Origin: Actinomycetota bacterium
GTDB taxonomy: Bacteria; Actinomycetota; Actinomycetes; Actinomycetales; Microbacteriaceae
Length of the DNA stretch: 64,000 bases
Direction of reading: 5' to 3'
Assembly (NCBI GenBank): GCA_018268515.1
Contig: JAFDWK010000006.1
Span: 38,047 to 102,046 of the forward strand
A program made the position numbers and the translations under genes. Below the pieces are notes generated by a model. It was not told the DNA's origin. It was given only the letters and a program-made list of their open reading frames with translations, and searched no databases. Below, in pieces: positions 7,347 through 18,831 of the stretch. Every line of letters begins with the position of its first letter. Position 1 is the stretch's first letter.

Positions 7347-9779
7347 CGCGCCGCCGATCGAGCCGATCACACCGTCGAGGGGCTGCCCCGAGGCATCGCG
7401 TTTCGCGCCCGCCTCGGGCAGGTCGCGGGCGGACCCGTCGGGACCGACCGCGAGGGCGGGCTCGGCGCCCACCCAGGCCAGCGTGAGGCGGTCCTCGCCC
7501 TTCAGGAACGCGTGCGCGCGGACACCGCCGGTGGCGCGGCCCTTGCCGGGGAACTCCGCGAAGCGGGACGACTTGGCGCGCCCGGCGTCGGTGCCGGCGA
7601 TCATGCCGGCAGCCCCCGACACGGTGACGACGATGGCGTCCTCACCCGGCGCGAGCACGGAGAACGCGATGACCTCGGCCTTGGCGCTGAGCTTGACTCC
7701 GGCCATACCGCCCGCCGGCGCCCCCTGAGGACGCACCCCGGACGCGGCGAAGTGCAGCAGCTGCGCGTCGCTCGTGACGAAGACGAGCTCCGCGTCGTCG
7801 GCGGCGGTGCCGGCCCCGACGACCGCGTCGCCGGCCTTCATGCCGATGATCTCGAGCTCCGGCTTGACCGCGAGCGACGAGGGCACGACGCGCTTGACGA
7901 CACCCGTGCGGGTGCCGAGCGCGAGCGGCGCGTCGTCGTCGAAGCGGATCAGAGCGAGGATCCGCTCGCTCTTGTCCAGCAGACCGATGTAGTCGCGCAG
8001 GGCGACGCCGGCCGCGAGATGCACCGAGGCCGAGGGCACCGACGGCAGATCCATCGCCGTGAACCGCAGCACCCGCCCGGCCGTGGTGACCGCGCCGATC
8101 TCGGTGCGGGTCGTGGTGACGAGCGTCGTGAGGATCGCGTCGTGCTTGCTGCGTCGCGCTGCGGGGGAGAGCTCCTGCCCGGGCTCGAGGTCCACGCGCA
8201 CGGCGCGGCCGGTGGTCGAGAGCACCACCACGGTCGGTGCGTCGGCGATCTGAGTGTCCACCGGGCCCTTGGCGGCGCGCGCCTTGGGCGGCGCCGCGTT
8301 GAGCAGCAGGGTGCGCCGGGGCGTGCCGTAGGCCTCGGCCGCCGCGTCGAGCTCGGTCGCGACCTGTCCGCGCAGCAGCGCCTCGCTGCCGAGCAGCTCC
8401 TTCAGCGCGGCGATCTCGGCGAGCAGCGCGTCGCGCTCGGTCTCCAGCTCGATGCGGGAGAACCTGGTCAGGCGGCGCAGGCGCAGCTCGAGGATGTACT
8501 CGGCCTGCCGCTCGCTGAGGTCGAACACGCTCTGCAGCCGGGCGCGGGCCTGCTCGGAATCGTCCGAGGAACGGATGACCTGGATGACCTCGTCGATGTC
8601 GAGGATCGCGATCAGGAGGCCCTCGACCAGGTGCAGCCGCTCCTCGCGCCGTGCCAGGCGGTATCGGCTGCGCCGCGTGACGACCTCGAGACGGTGCCGC
8701 ACGTAGACGCTGAGCAGCTCCTTGAGCCCGAGCGTCCGGGGCTGGCCGCCGACGAGGGCGACGTTGTTGATGCTGAAGGAGTCCTCCAGCGGGGTGAGCC
8801 GGTAGAGCTGCTCCAGCACGGCGTTCGGATCGAACCCGTTCTTGATCCCGATCTGGATCCGCAGCCCGTGGTTGCGGTCGGTGAGGTCGTTGACGTCGCT
8901 GATGCCCTGCAGCTTCTTGGCCTGCACGGCATCGCGGATCTTCTCGATCACCCGCTCCGGACCCACCATGTACGGCAGCTCGGTGACGATGATGCCGGTG
9001 CGGCGCGGCCCCAGCGGCTCGACGGAGACCTTGCCTCGCACCTTGAACGCACCGCGGCCGTTGGCGTAGGCGTCGCGGACCCCGTCGAGGCCCATCACGA
9101 TGCCGCCCGAGGGGAAGTCGGGCCCCGGCACGAACTCCATGAGCTCCGAGGTCTCAGCCTCCGGGTGCTCGAGCAGGTGGATCGCCGCCGCGACCACCTC
9201 GATGAGGTTGTGCGGCGCCATGTTCGTGGCCATGCCGACGGCGATGCCGCTGGCGCCGTTCACGAGCAGGTTGGGGAAGGCGGCGGGCAGCACGGACGGC
9301 TGCCGGAACTGCCCGTCGTAGTTGGGCACGAAGTCGACGACGTCCTCGTCGAGGCTCTCGGTGAGGGCGAGTGCGGCCGGCGCGAGGCGCGCCTCGGTGT
9401 ACCGGGAGGCCGCCGGGCCGTCGTCGAGGGATCCGAAGTTGCCGTGCCCGTCGACGAGGGGGAGGCGCAGCGCGAAGGGCTGCGCCAGGCGCACCAGGGC
9501 GTCGTAGATCGCGGAGTCGCCGTGCGGGTGCAGCTTGCCCATCACGTCGCCCACGACGCGGGCGCTCTTCACATGACCGCGGTCGGGACGCAGGCCCATC
9601 TCGGACATCTGGTACAGGATCCGTCGCTGCACAGGCTTGAGCCCGTCCCGGGCGTCCGGGATGGCTCGCGAGTAGATCACGGAGTACGCGTACTCGAGGT
9701 ACGAGCCCTGCATCTCGCTCGTCAGATCGATGTCCTGGATGCGCTCGTCGATCGGCTCGGGCGGCGTGGTGCGGGGCAT
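7335..9779 (-). CDS. parC: DNA topoisomerase IV subunit A
   Basis: Breakage-reunion subunit of topoisomerase IV, partner of ParE. The 814 residues start with the winged-helix core ([27 protein letters not shown]), carry [16 protein letters not shown] and the active-site tyrosine in [10 protein letters not shown] (Tyr127), followed by the tower and coiled coil around 430-480, and a C-terminal set of blades (for example [20 protein letters not shown]). The start ATG at 9779 gives the usual short N-terminus. It lies opposite to parE and GNAT rather than behind parE, so the two subunits are transcribed toward each other. Confidence 0.93.
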   Translation of the reverse strand: MPRTTPPEPIDERIQDIDLTSEMQGSYLEYAYSVIYSRAIPDARDGLKPVQRRILYQMSEMGLRPDRGHVKSARVVGDVMGKLHPHGDSAIYDALVRLAQPFALRLPLVDGHGNFGSLDDGPAASRYTEARLAPAALALTESLDEDVVDFVPNYDGQFRQPSVLPAAFPNLLVNGASGIAVGMATNMAPHNLIEVVAAAIHLLEHPEAETSELMEFVPGPDFPSGGIVMGLDGVRDAYANGRGAFKVRGKVSVEPLGPRRTGIIVTELPYMVGPERVIEKIRDAVQAKKLQGISDVNDLTDRNHGLRIQIGIKNGFDPNAVLEQLYRLTPLEDSFSINNVALVGGQPRTLGLKELLSVYVRHRLEVVTRRSRYRLARREERLHLVEGLLIAILDIDEVIQVIRSSDDSEQARARLQSVFDLSERQAEYILELRLRRLTRFSRIELETERDALLAEIAALKELLGSEALLRGQVATELDAAAEAYGTPRRTLLLNAAPPKARAAKGPVDTQIADAPTVVVLSTTGRAVRVDLEPGQELSPAARRSKHDAILTTLVTTTRTEIGAVTTAGRVLRFTAMDLPSVPSASVHLAAGVALRDYIGLLDKSERILALIRFDDDAPLALGTRTGVVKRVVPSSLAVKPELEIIGMKAGDAVVGAGTAADDAELVFVTSDAQLLHFAASGVRPQGAPAGGMAGVKLSAKAEVIAFSVLAPGEDAIVVTVSGAAGMIAGTDAGRAKSSRFAEFPGKGRATGGVRAHAFLKGEDRLTLAWVGAEPALAVGPDGSARDLPEAGAKRDASGQPLDGVIGSIGGALGA

Positions 9780-9859
9780 GGGCTTCCTGCGGTTTCGGGA
9801 GGCGGCGGAGCGGTTCTCGACGCCGTGTCCGAGCCGGTCGCTGTGCGAGACTGGCTCGG

Positions 9860-10987
9860 ATGACCCTCATGCTACCGGCGATCCCGCCCTCCACCCGGAG
9901 CATCACCGGGGTGGCGCACGACCTGTTCGACGCGCTGGACGGCGCGGACGGCGTTCTCCCGCCGGTGCGCTCCGCCGTGCTCGTGGTGATCGACGGCCTC
10001 GGTGCGATCCCGTTGCGCGGCCACGCCGGCCACGCCCGGCGTCTGGCCGGGGCGATGGCGAAGAAGGACGTGATCTCCAGCGTCTTCCCCTCCACCACGG
10101 CGGCGGCGCTCACGAGTCTGCTCACCGGGACGGATCCGGGCCGGCACGGCCTGGTGGGCTACGAGGTCCGGGATCCCCGCACCGGAGCGGTCGTGAACCA
10201 GCTCGCAGGCTGGGAGAAGGCGGGCGTCGATCCGGCCGAGTGGCAGCCGGCACCGACGCTGTTCCAGACCGCGACGGCGGCGGGTCGTCCGTCCTTCGCC
10301 GTCGGGCTCGCGGAGTATGCCGGCAGCGGCTTCTCCACCGCGACTCTGCGGGGCGCCGAGTTCCGTTCCGCGCGCACGGCGGCGGAGCGCGTGGCCCTCG
10401 CACTCAGCCTCGCCGAGGAGCATGACGGAGCCGTGGTCTACTGCTATCTGCCGGAGGCGGACAAAGCCGGACACAGGCACGGCCTCGCCTCGGTGGAGTG
10501 GGTGCAGGCGCTCGAGGAACTGGATGCGGCCTTCGCCGTGCCGGTGCCGGACGGCGTCGGCGTGCTGGTCACCGCCGATCACGGCATGGTCGACGTTCCG
10601 CGCACCCGGCATCTCGTCATCGACGAGCGCAGCGGGATGCACGACGGGGTGACCGTGATCGCGGGGGAGCCGCGCATGCTGCACGTCTACGTCGAGGATC
10701 CCGCCCACCTCGACGAGATCGCTGCGACCTGGGCGATGGGCGTGGAAGGCGCCGCCGACGTGCTGACCCGCGCGCAGGCGGTCGAAGGCGGGCTGTTCGG
10801 CCCCGCTCCCACGCTCGCGGCCATGGAGCGCATCGGGGACCTGGTCGTGCCCGCGCGCGGGCTCTGGGCGCTCTACGACGGCACCGCCGAGGATCAGCGG
10901 TCGCAGGGCATGATCGGCCAGCACGGCTCGCTCAGCCCGGAGGAGCTGCGGGTGCCGCTGATCCGCTTCGGAGCCTTCGCGCGCTGA
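9860..10987 (+). CDS. Alkaline phosphatase superfamily phosphodiesterase
   Basis: A 375-residue protein of the type I phosphodiesterase/nucleotide pyrophosphatase group. Metal site residues are in [17 protein letters not shown] (Asp), the nucleophile is the threonine in [18 protein letters not shown], and later ligands sit in [25 protein letters not shown] and SGMHDG. Its substrate is unknown; such enzymes cleave nucleotide or phospholipid phosphodiesters. It is divergent from parC and convergent with sepH, a context common in actinobacteria. Confidence 0.85.
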   Translation: MTLMLPAIPPSTRSITGVAHDLFDALDGADGVLPPVRSAVLVVIDGLGAIPLRGHAGHARRLAGAMAKKDVISSVFPSTTAAALTSLLTGTDPGRHGLVGYEVRDPRTGAVVNQLAGWEKAGVDPAEWQPAPTLFQTATAAGRPSFAVGLAEYAGSGFSTATLRGAEFRSARTAAERVALALSLAEEHDGAVVYCYLPEADKAGHRHGLASVEWVQALEELDAAFAVPVPDGVGVLVTADHGMVDVPRTRHLVIDERSGMHDGVTVIAGEPRMLHVYVEDPAHLDEIAATWAMGVEGAADVLTRAQAVEGGLFGPAPTLAAMERIGDLVVPARGLWALYDGTAEDQRSQGMIGQHGSLSPEELRVPLIRFGAFAR

Positions 10988-10995
10988 GAACGGAT

Positions 10996-11015
10996 CCGGA
11001 TCCTCCGAGATCCGG
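10996..11015. terminator. Possible short terminator hairpin
   Basis: CCGGATC, loop CTCCGA, then GATCCGG, in the 29-nt space between the convergent phosphodiesterase and sepH genes. The stem is only 7 bp and has no clear T-run. Confidence 0.4.
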
Positions 11016-11016
11016 C

Positions 11017-12075
11017 TCAGTCCTCGCTGCGCGCCCCGAACACGATCTCATCCCAGGACGGCATCTCGCGCCGACGCCGACGCGGGCCGGAGTCCGTGTC
11101 GATGGGCTGGGGCGCGGCAGCGTCCTCGGGCTCGGGTTCGTAGCCGGGTTCGAGAGCCTCGAAGAGGGCGAGCGGGCGGGACTCCTCCGGCTCCTCGTCG
11201 ACCGTGGGGTGAGCCTCGCGCTGTCCGCGGCGGCGGCGCAGCGCCTCCAGCAGGTCCGCCGTGTCGGAGGGGGTCGTCGGCGCGAACGTCGCACTGCGGG
11301 TGGCCGCCTCCTGCGCGTTCGAGGACGACTGCGGATGCCGCGCGGACCGGGGCTCCGGCGCCTGGGCCCCGTCGTCCTCGGCGGCAGGCGCCGGCTCGAC
11401 CGCGGTCGGCACCAGCCGGGGGCCGAACGCACCGGAATCGAAGCGGGTGTCGTCCTTGTAGGGCGAGGGGCGGTCCTTGTCCAGCGCGCGCAGGCGCGGG
11501 ATCAGCCCCTCCGGAAGAGAGCCTTGGCGCGACAGCTGCGTGGCATCCGCATTGAGCGGCGCCAGCGCGCTGCGGCGCGGATCGAAGCTCCACCGGGCGT
11601 CGTGCTCGACGTCGTTGGCGACGAACTCGAGCTTGATCACCCAGCCGGTGTCGTCCTTCCAGCTCGCCCAGCGCTCGTCGGCCGCGGCGAGTTCGGCGAG
11701 CTTGGCCCGGATCGCCACGCCGAAGGTCGGCTGCGCATCGGGCTCGACCTCGCTGCCGATGAGCACGGGCACGGCCAGGGCCTGCCCGACGATGTGCTCC
11801 CGCTCGGCGAGCACCGGGCCCTCGAAGCGCTGCACAGCCTCGAGCGCGACGCCGAGCAGCTCGGCGACCTCGGCGGCGGACATGCCTGCGCGGATGTGCG
11901 ACTGGATCTCGCGCGGGCTGGCGGCCAGCGGCGGCGCCTTCTCCTCGCGGCCCGCCTTGGCCCGGCGCAGCTCGGCGCGCAGCACCTCGTCGATGGGGAG
12001 CGCGAACCGCTCTCCCGACTCGGTGGCGAGGACGAGGACGTCGTCTTCGGCGCCGACGATCGTGACGTGTTCCAT
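11017..12075 (-). CDS. sepH: Septation protein SepH
   Basis: Actinobacterial cell-division protein (formerly DUF3071) that binds FtsZ and stimulates its assembly. The 352 residues have the conserved N-terminal domain (EHVTIVGAEDDVLVLAT, LPIDEVLRAELRRA), the predicted helix-turn-helix SPREIQSHIRAGMSAAEVAELLGV, and the FtsZ-related stretch ERWASWKDDTGWVIKLEF. After about residue 230 the sequence is low-complexity and acidic/arginine-rich, ending SWDEIVFGAR, a conserved C-terminal tip. Its neighbours DUF4193, DUF3093 and dut form the usual actinobacterial block. Confidence 0.9.
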   Translation of the reverse strand: MEHVTIVGAEDDVLVLATESGERFALPIDEVLRAELRRAKAGREEKAPPLAASPREIQSHIRAGMSAAEVAELLGVALEAVQRFEGPVLAEREHIVGQALAVPVLIGSEVEPDAQPTFGVAIRAKLAELAAADERWASWKDDTGWVIKLEFVANDVEHDARWSFDPRRSALAPLNADATQLSRQGSLPEGLIPRLRALDKDRPSPYKDDTRFDSGAFGPRLVPTAVEPAPAAEDDGAQAPEPRSARHPQSSSNAQEAATRSATFAPTTPSDTADLLEALRRRRGQREAHPTVDEEPEESRPLALFEALEPGYEPEPEDAAAPQPIDTDSGPRRRRREMPSWDEIVFGARSED

Positions 12076-12297
12076 AGCTCAAGCCCCTCAGGATGGGTGT
12101 GCATTCATGGTGTCACGGGCAGTGCGCACGGGCGGGAATATCACGGGCGCGCCGCCAGTTCAGATCGTGAGGACAGAGCGGCATTTGCGATTTGCACGCC
12201 GGTCATGCAAACTATGGGCCGCCGAACACGCTTGGCGTCCGCCACCCGCAGCACGCCGAGCCGCCGCTCACTGGATGAGACTGGAGATCCAACCCCC

Positions 12298-12591
12298 ATG
12301 GCAACCGACTACGACGCCCCGCGCAAGAGCGAAGACGAGAGCGAGTCCATCGAGGCTCTCAAGGAGCGCGTCCCCGACAAGCTGTCGGGATCGATCGATG
12401 TCGAGGATTCGGACAACCCGGGCGGATTCGATCTTCCCGGCGCCGACCTTTCCGACGTCGAACTCGATGTCGTGGTGCTGCCTCCGCAGGAGGACGAGTT
12501 CACCTGCGTCAGCTGCTTCCTCGTGAAGCACCGCTCGCAGCTCGACCACGAAGACAAGGCAGGCCCGATCTGCAAGGAATGCGCCGCCTGA
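12298..12591 (+). CDS. DUF4193 family protein
   Basis: A 97-residue actinobacterial protein of unknown function. The N-terminal half is acidic (DAPRKSEDESESIEALKERV, DVEDSDNPGGFDLPGADL) and the C-terminal end has a likely zinc-binding pattern FTCVSCFLVKHRSQL followed by ICKECAA, with four cysteines. The ATG at 12298 is the standard start of this family (MATDYDAPRK). Divergent from sepH; a strong hairpin follows. Confidence 0.88.
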   Translation: MATDYDAPRKSEDESESIEALKERVPDKLSGSIDVEDSDNPGGFDLPGADLSDVELDVVVLPPQEDEFTCVSCFLVKHRSQLDHEDKAGPICKECAA

Positions 12592-12605
12592 CTCCCCGCG
12601 CTGCT

Positions 12606-12635
12606 CGCGCCCGGAACCCTTCGGTTCCGGGCGCG
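12606..12635. terminator. Intrinsic terminator
   Basis: Perfect 13-bp stem CGCGCCCGGAACC / GGTTCCGGGCGCG with a CTTC tetraloop and TTCT after it, 15 nt behind the DUF4193 stop codon and facing the DUF3093 gene. Confidence 0.85.
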
Positions 12636-12745
12636 TTCTGCGTCTGCGGACGGTCGGTCGACGCTGACCCTGCGGGTGGCGCCGAGAGGAGTCCGCGTCG
12701 ACCACGGACGGCGGGCCCGCGGTCAGCGCGTCGGCGGATGCCTCG

Positions 12746-13237
12746 TCAGCGCGTCGCCGCAGCCCGTGCCGCGTCGATCGCCGCGGCCAGCCGGTCGGGC
12801 GTGCGTGTGGAGATCGTCCAGCTCGGCGCCGGATCGGCCGGATCCGTGTTCGGTACGATCACGACGCCGTCGATGCCGCCGCGGATCAGGTGCCAGCCGC
12901 GCGCCGGCAGTCCGGGGCCGCGCGCCTGTCGCGCTTCCTCGCCGGTGCGGACCTGCGGCTCGCCCAGCCAGGAGGCGTCGATCCACGCGCGGCCGGCCCG
13001 GAGCACGCGCTGTTCGACCGCGACGCGAGGGGATCCGGCGATCATGAGGGCGATGATCGCGAGCGTCGCCACGACGCCGATGACCAGCGCGATCGCGGAC
13101 CCGGCCGGTACGAACACCAGTGTGAGCATGGGGCCGCCGAGCGCCGCGGCGAGGAACAGCCACAGGCTCGGCGCGAGACGTTCGCGGTAGCGGAGGACGG
13201 CGGATGCGGGGCGGGGATCGCCCGTTGCGTTCTGCAT
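12746..13237 (-). CDS. DUF3093 membrane protein
   Basis: A 163-residue protein with two closely spaced hydrophobic segments (LWLFLAAALGGPMLTLVFV and AIALVIGVVATLAIIALMI) near the N-terminus and a soluble C-terminal domain containing WIDASWLGEPQVRTGEEA and HLIRGGIDGVVIV, characteristic of DUF3093. Function unknown; it is constantly found beside dut in actinobacteria. I use ATG 13237, which begins MQNATGDPRP, because the dut promoter lies directly in front and the longer frame would run through dut. Confidence 0.85.
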   Translation of the reverse strand: MQNATGDPRPASAVLRYRERLAPSLWLFLAAALGGPMLTLVFVPAGSAIALVIGVVATLAIIALMIAGSPRVAVEQRVLRAGRAWIDASWLGEPQVRTGEEARQARGPGLPARGWHLIRGGIDGVVIVPNTDPADPAPSWTISTRTPDRLAAAIDAARAAATR

Positions 13238-13243
13238 TAGCCT
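13238..13243 (+). promoter_or_regulatory. -10 box TAGCCT before dut
   Basis: TAGCCT lies exactly 6 nt before the dut GTG at 13250, in the 12-nt space between DUF3093 and dut. A leaderless dut transcript is inferred. Confidence 0.55.
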
Positions 13244-13249
13244 CTTTCC

Positions 13250-13723
13250 GTGACCGAAACCGTGGACGTTCCCATTATCGCGCCCCAGGCCCCCGTCTAC
13301 GCGCACCCCGGCGACGCCGGAGCCGACCTCGTCTCGACCGAGACCGTGCGCCTCGAGCCGGGGCAGCGCGCCCTGGTCGGCACCGGCGTGAGCATCGCCC
13401 TGCCCGTGGGGTTCGCCGCATTCGTGGTGCCCCGCAGCGGTCTCGCGGCGAAGCACGGGATCACCGTGGTCAATGCTCCGGGTACGGTCGACGCGGGATA
13501 TCGCGGCGAGATCAAAGTGTGTCTACTGAACACGGACAGCAACGCGGCGTACGATGTCGCGGTCGGTGATCGGATCGCCCAGCTGATCGTCATGCCCGTC
13601 ACCCGAGCCCGGTTCATCCCGGTCGACGAGCTCGACGAGTCCGTACGCGGTGCGGGAGGATTCGGATCCACCGGCTATCAGACCCAGAGCGCCGCCCCTG
13701 TCGGCGCGGAGGAGAACGCATGA
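13250..13723 (+). CDS. dut: dUTP diphosphatase
   Basis: Trimeric dUTPase: dUTP to dUMP and pyrophosphate, keeping uracil out of DNA and feeding dTMP synthesis. The 157 residues show the five motifs: HPGDAGADL (1), VPRSGLAAKHG (2), VNAPGTVDAGYRGEIKV (3, catalytic Asp), GDRIAQLIV (4) and the glycine-rich RGAGGFGSTG (5). It overlaps the following DUF3710 gene by 4 nt, so they form one operon. Confidence 0.95.
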   Translation: MTETVDVPIIAPQAPVYAHPGDAGADLVSTETVRLEPGQRALVGTGVSIALPVGFAAFVVPRSGLAAKHGITVVNAPGTVDAGYRGEIKVCLLNTDSNAAYDVAVGDRIAQLIVMPVTRARFIPVDELDESVRGAGGFGSTGYQTQSAAPVGAEENA

Positions 13724-14328
13724 GTGACGACAACACCTCCGAGATCGAGTCCGCCGAGGACGCCGCAGCGGCACCCGAGCGCGACCGTGCGGTCGACGGC
13801 CCGTTCGATGAGAGCGAGGCGAACCCGGTCCGTCCCTACATCGACCTCGGTGCCATCAAGATCCTGCCGCGCGAGGGGCTGAACCTGCGCCTCGAGGTGG
13901 AGGAGCAGACACAGCGCATCGTGGCGGTGGGCCTGGACTACGCCGAATCGACCCTGCAGGTGCAGCCATTCGCCGCGCCGCGGTCGAGCGGACTGTGGGA
14001 CGAGACCCGCGCGCAGATCCAGGAGCAGATCTCGCAGCAGGGCGGCACCGTCACCGAACGCGAGGGGGCGCTCGGATCCGAGCTCCTCGCCGAGATCCCC
14101 GCGATCGCCGGCGACACCGCGGTCACGCGCCTCGCGCGCTTCGTGGGCGTGGACGGGCCGCGCTGGTTCCTGCGCGGCGTGATCGGCGGCGCGGCGGCGG
14201 AGAACGCCGACGCGGCGGCCGCGGTGGAGGACCTGTTCCGCTCGATCGTCGTGGTGCGCGGCGGGGCGCCGATGCCTCCGCGCGACCTCATCCCGCTGCG
14301 GATGCCCGCGGCTCCCGGCACGGCGTGA
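13720..14328 (+). CDS. DUF3710 protein
   Basis: A 202-residue actinobacterial protein found after dut. Acidic N-terminus (about 30 residues), then NPVRPYIDLGAIKILPREGL and the conserved DGPRWFLRGVIGGAA, and LFRSIVVVRGGAPMPPRDLI. Function unknown. ATGA overlap with dut and GTGA overlap with the next gene indicate translational coupling through the whole operon. Confidence 0.88.
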   Translation: MSDDNTSEIESAEDAAAAPERDRAVDGPFDESEANPVRPYIDLGAIKILPREGLNLRLEVEEQTQRIVAVGLDYAESTLQVQPFAAPRSSGLWDETRAQIQEQISQQGGTVTEREGALGSELLAEIPAIAGDTAVTRLARFVGVDGPRWFLRGVIGGAAAENADAAAAVEDLFRSIVVVRGGAPMPPRDLIPLRMPAAPGTA

Positions 14329-15101
14329 GCACGCCGCGGCCGGAGGGGCCGGAGGACACGCCCGACGGCACGCCCGTGGACGGATACGCCCCACCTCCGG
14401 CGTCCGATGCCGCGTCGAGCCTCGGAGCAGCGCTCGGCGGAGCCGCGCAGCGCCTCGGCATCGACCCGAACTCCGGGGTGAGCACCGGACACGTCGTGTG
14501 GAGCGCGATGGGCGGGTGGCGCGGGGTCTTCGAATCGGTCCTGCCCAGTGCCGCGTTCCTCGTCGTCTACACCCTGCGACCGGATCCGCTCTGGCTGTCG
14601 CTGATCGTCTCAGTCGGACTCGCCGCCGTGTTCTCGGTGATCCGGCTGCTGCAGAGGTCCCCGGCGGCCTCCGCGCTCGGCGGTCTCGTCGCGGTCGCCG
14701 TCGCCGCAGGACTCGCGCTGTGGACGGGGCGCGGGCAGGACAACTTCGTCCCGGGCTTCTTCACCAATGCCGCCTACGGCACGGTGCTGCTCGTCTCGGC
14801 GCTCGTCGGATGGGCGCTCATCGGCCTTGCCGCCGGTTTCCTCATGGGCGATGTGCGCGGCTGGCGGACCGACAAGCGCAAGCGCCGCGCCTTCTTCTGG
14901 ATCACGATCGCGTGGGCCGCGCTCTTCTATGCGCGACTGGGTGTGCAGCTGCCGCTGTACTTCTCCGGGAACGTGCAGGCGCTCGGCACGCTGAAGCTCG
15001 TGATGGGCCTGCCGCTGTTCGCGCCTATGGTCGCCGTGACCTGGTTGCTGGTGCGCGCGCTGTACCCGCCGAAGCAGCACGCCGACACGCGCCAGGAGTG
15101 A
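14325..15101 (+). CDS. DUF3159 membrane protein
   Basis: A 258-residue integral membrane protein. After a soluble N-terminal part of about 60 residues come five or six hydrophobic segments, for example LPSAAFLVVYTL, LIVSVGLAAVFSVIRLL, GTVLLVSALVGWALIGLAAG and MVAVTWLLVRALYPP. The segment RKRRAFFWITIAWAALFYAR is typical of DUF3159. Function unknown; always near dut and DUF3710. GTG start at 14325 from the 4-nt overlap. Confidence 0.85.
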   Translation: MSTPRPEGPEDTPDGTPVDGYAPPPASDAASSLGAALGGAAQRLGIDPNSGVSTGHVVWSAMGGWRGVFESVLPSAAFLVVYTLRPDPLWLSLIVSVGLAAVFSVIRLLQRSPAASALGGLVAVAVAAGLALWTGRGQDNFVPGFFTNAAYGTVLLVSALVGWALIGLAAGFLMGDVRGWRTDKRKRRAFFWITIAWAALFYARLGVQLPLYFSGNVQALGTLKLVMGLPLFAPMVAVTWLLVRALYPPKQHADTRQE

Positions 15102-15125
15102 CTCCGCGCGCTGTCCACCGTGCTA

Positions 15126-15151
15126 GATTTATCTCGACGTCAAGATAAATC
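15126..15151. promoter_or_regulatory. 26-bp palindrome upstream of acnA
   Basis: Left half GATTTATCTCGAC and right half GTCAAGATAAATC pair at every position but one (C against A). It begins inside a possible -10 box TAGATT (15124-15129), so it is placed as an operator would be. The AT-rich arms contrast with the surrounding sequence. The regulator is not known. Confidence 0.65.
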
Positions 15152-15276
15152 GACACCTTTCGCTCGCCTGTCCGCGAGAGCAGACTGGTAAGGCCCGCCT
15201 TGCTAGCCGCGCGGGGGAGCGGGCGAGCAAGATGGAGTCGCCTGTCGCTTCCATCCGAACAGAAGGAGACGGATCC

Positions 15277-18111
<2,835 letters not shown>

Positions 18112-18121
18112 TCCACCGCGG

Positions 18122-18163
18122 ACGAGACGGGGCCGGTTCCTTCGGGAGCCGGCCCCGTCTCGT
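18122..18163 (+). terminator. Strong intrinsic terminator
   Basis: 19-bp stem (one G-T pair) with a TTCG tetraloop, starting ACGAGACGGGGCC, just after acnA and before the convergent response regulator. Confidence 0.88.
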
Positions 18164-18186
18164 GTGCGGCTCTCGATACCCGAGAC

Positions 18187-18831
18187 TCAGATACCGGATC
18201 CGAGGCCCGCAGCACGGGCTCGTTCCGCTGCTTCCCCGCGATCGCGTGCGCGGAGCTTGGCGAGCACGGTGGCCACATAGTTGTAGACCGTCTTCTCGGT
18301 GAGCCCGAGCCGGCGGGCGATGACAGCGGTGCCGAGATCATCGGCGAGCAGCGCCAGCACATCTCGTTCACGGTCGGTGAGCTCAGGGAAGGCATCGGAC
18401 GCGGACCGGGGTGCGTCGGCGAAGTGGGCGACGAGTCGCCGGGCGACGCGCGGGCTGAAGATCGCCTCGCCCCGCTGCACCGCGGCGATCGCACGGACGA
18501 GGTCCTCGATGCCGGCGTCCTTGAGCAGATAGCCGCGCGCGCCGGCGCGGAGTGCGGCGAACACGGACTCGTCGTCGTGCATCGTGAGCACCAGGATCGG
18601 GAGCTCCGGGTCCGCGAGCATGAGGCGACGGATCGCCTCGATGCCGCCGATCCCCGGCATGGAGAGGTCCATGACGACAAGGTCGGGCCGCGCGGCGGCG
18701 ACGGACGTGAGGGCTTCCTCGCCCGTTGCGGCCTCCGCGTCGATGCGGACGCCCAGATCCCCGGCGGCGAGCATCGAGCGGATCCCCTCGCGGTAGAACG
18801 GGTGATCGTCGACCAGCAGGATCCGGATCAT
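18187..18831 (-). CDS. NarL/LuxR-type response regulator
   Basis: A 214-residue two-component regulator. Receiver domain: MIRILLVDDHPFYREGI, phosphoacceptor Asp55 in DLVVMDLSMPG, and lysine in GYLLKDAG. The output domain is a LuxR helix-turn-helix (LTDRERDVLALLADDLGTAV, LGLTEKTVYNYVATVLAKL). The ATG at 18831 overlaps the histidine kinase stop by 4 nt, so kinase and regulator are co-translated. Targets are unknown; the likely first target is its own operon. Confidence 0.92.
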   Translation of the reverse strand: MIRILLVDDHPFYREGIRSMLAAGDLGVRIDAEAATGEEALTSVAAARPDLVVMDLSMPGIGGIEAIRRLMLADPELPILVLTMHDDESVFAALRAGARGYLLKDAGIEDLVRAIAAVQRGEAIFSPRVARRLVAHFADAPRSASDAFPELTDRERDVLALLADDLGTAVIARRLGLTEKTVYNYVATVLAKLRARDRGEAAERARAAGLGSGI

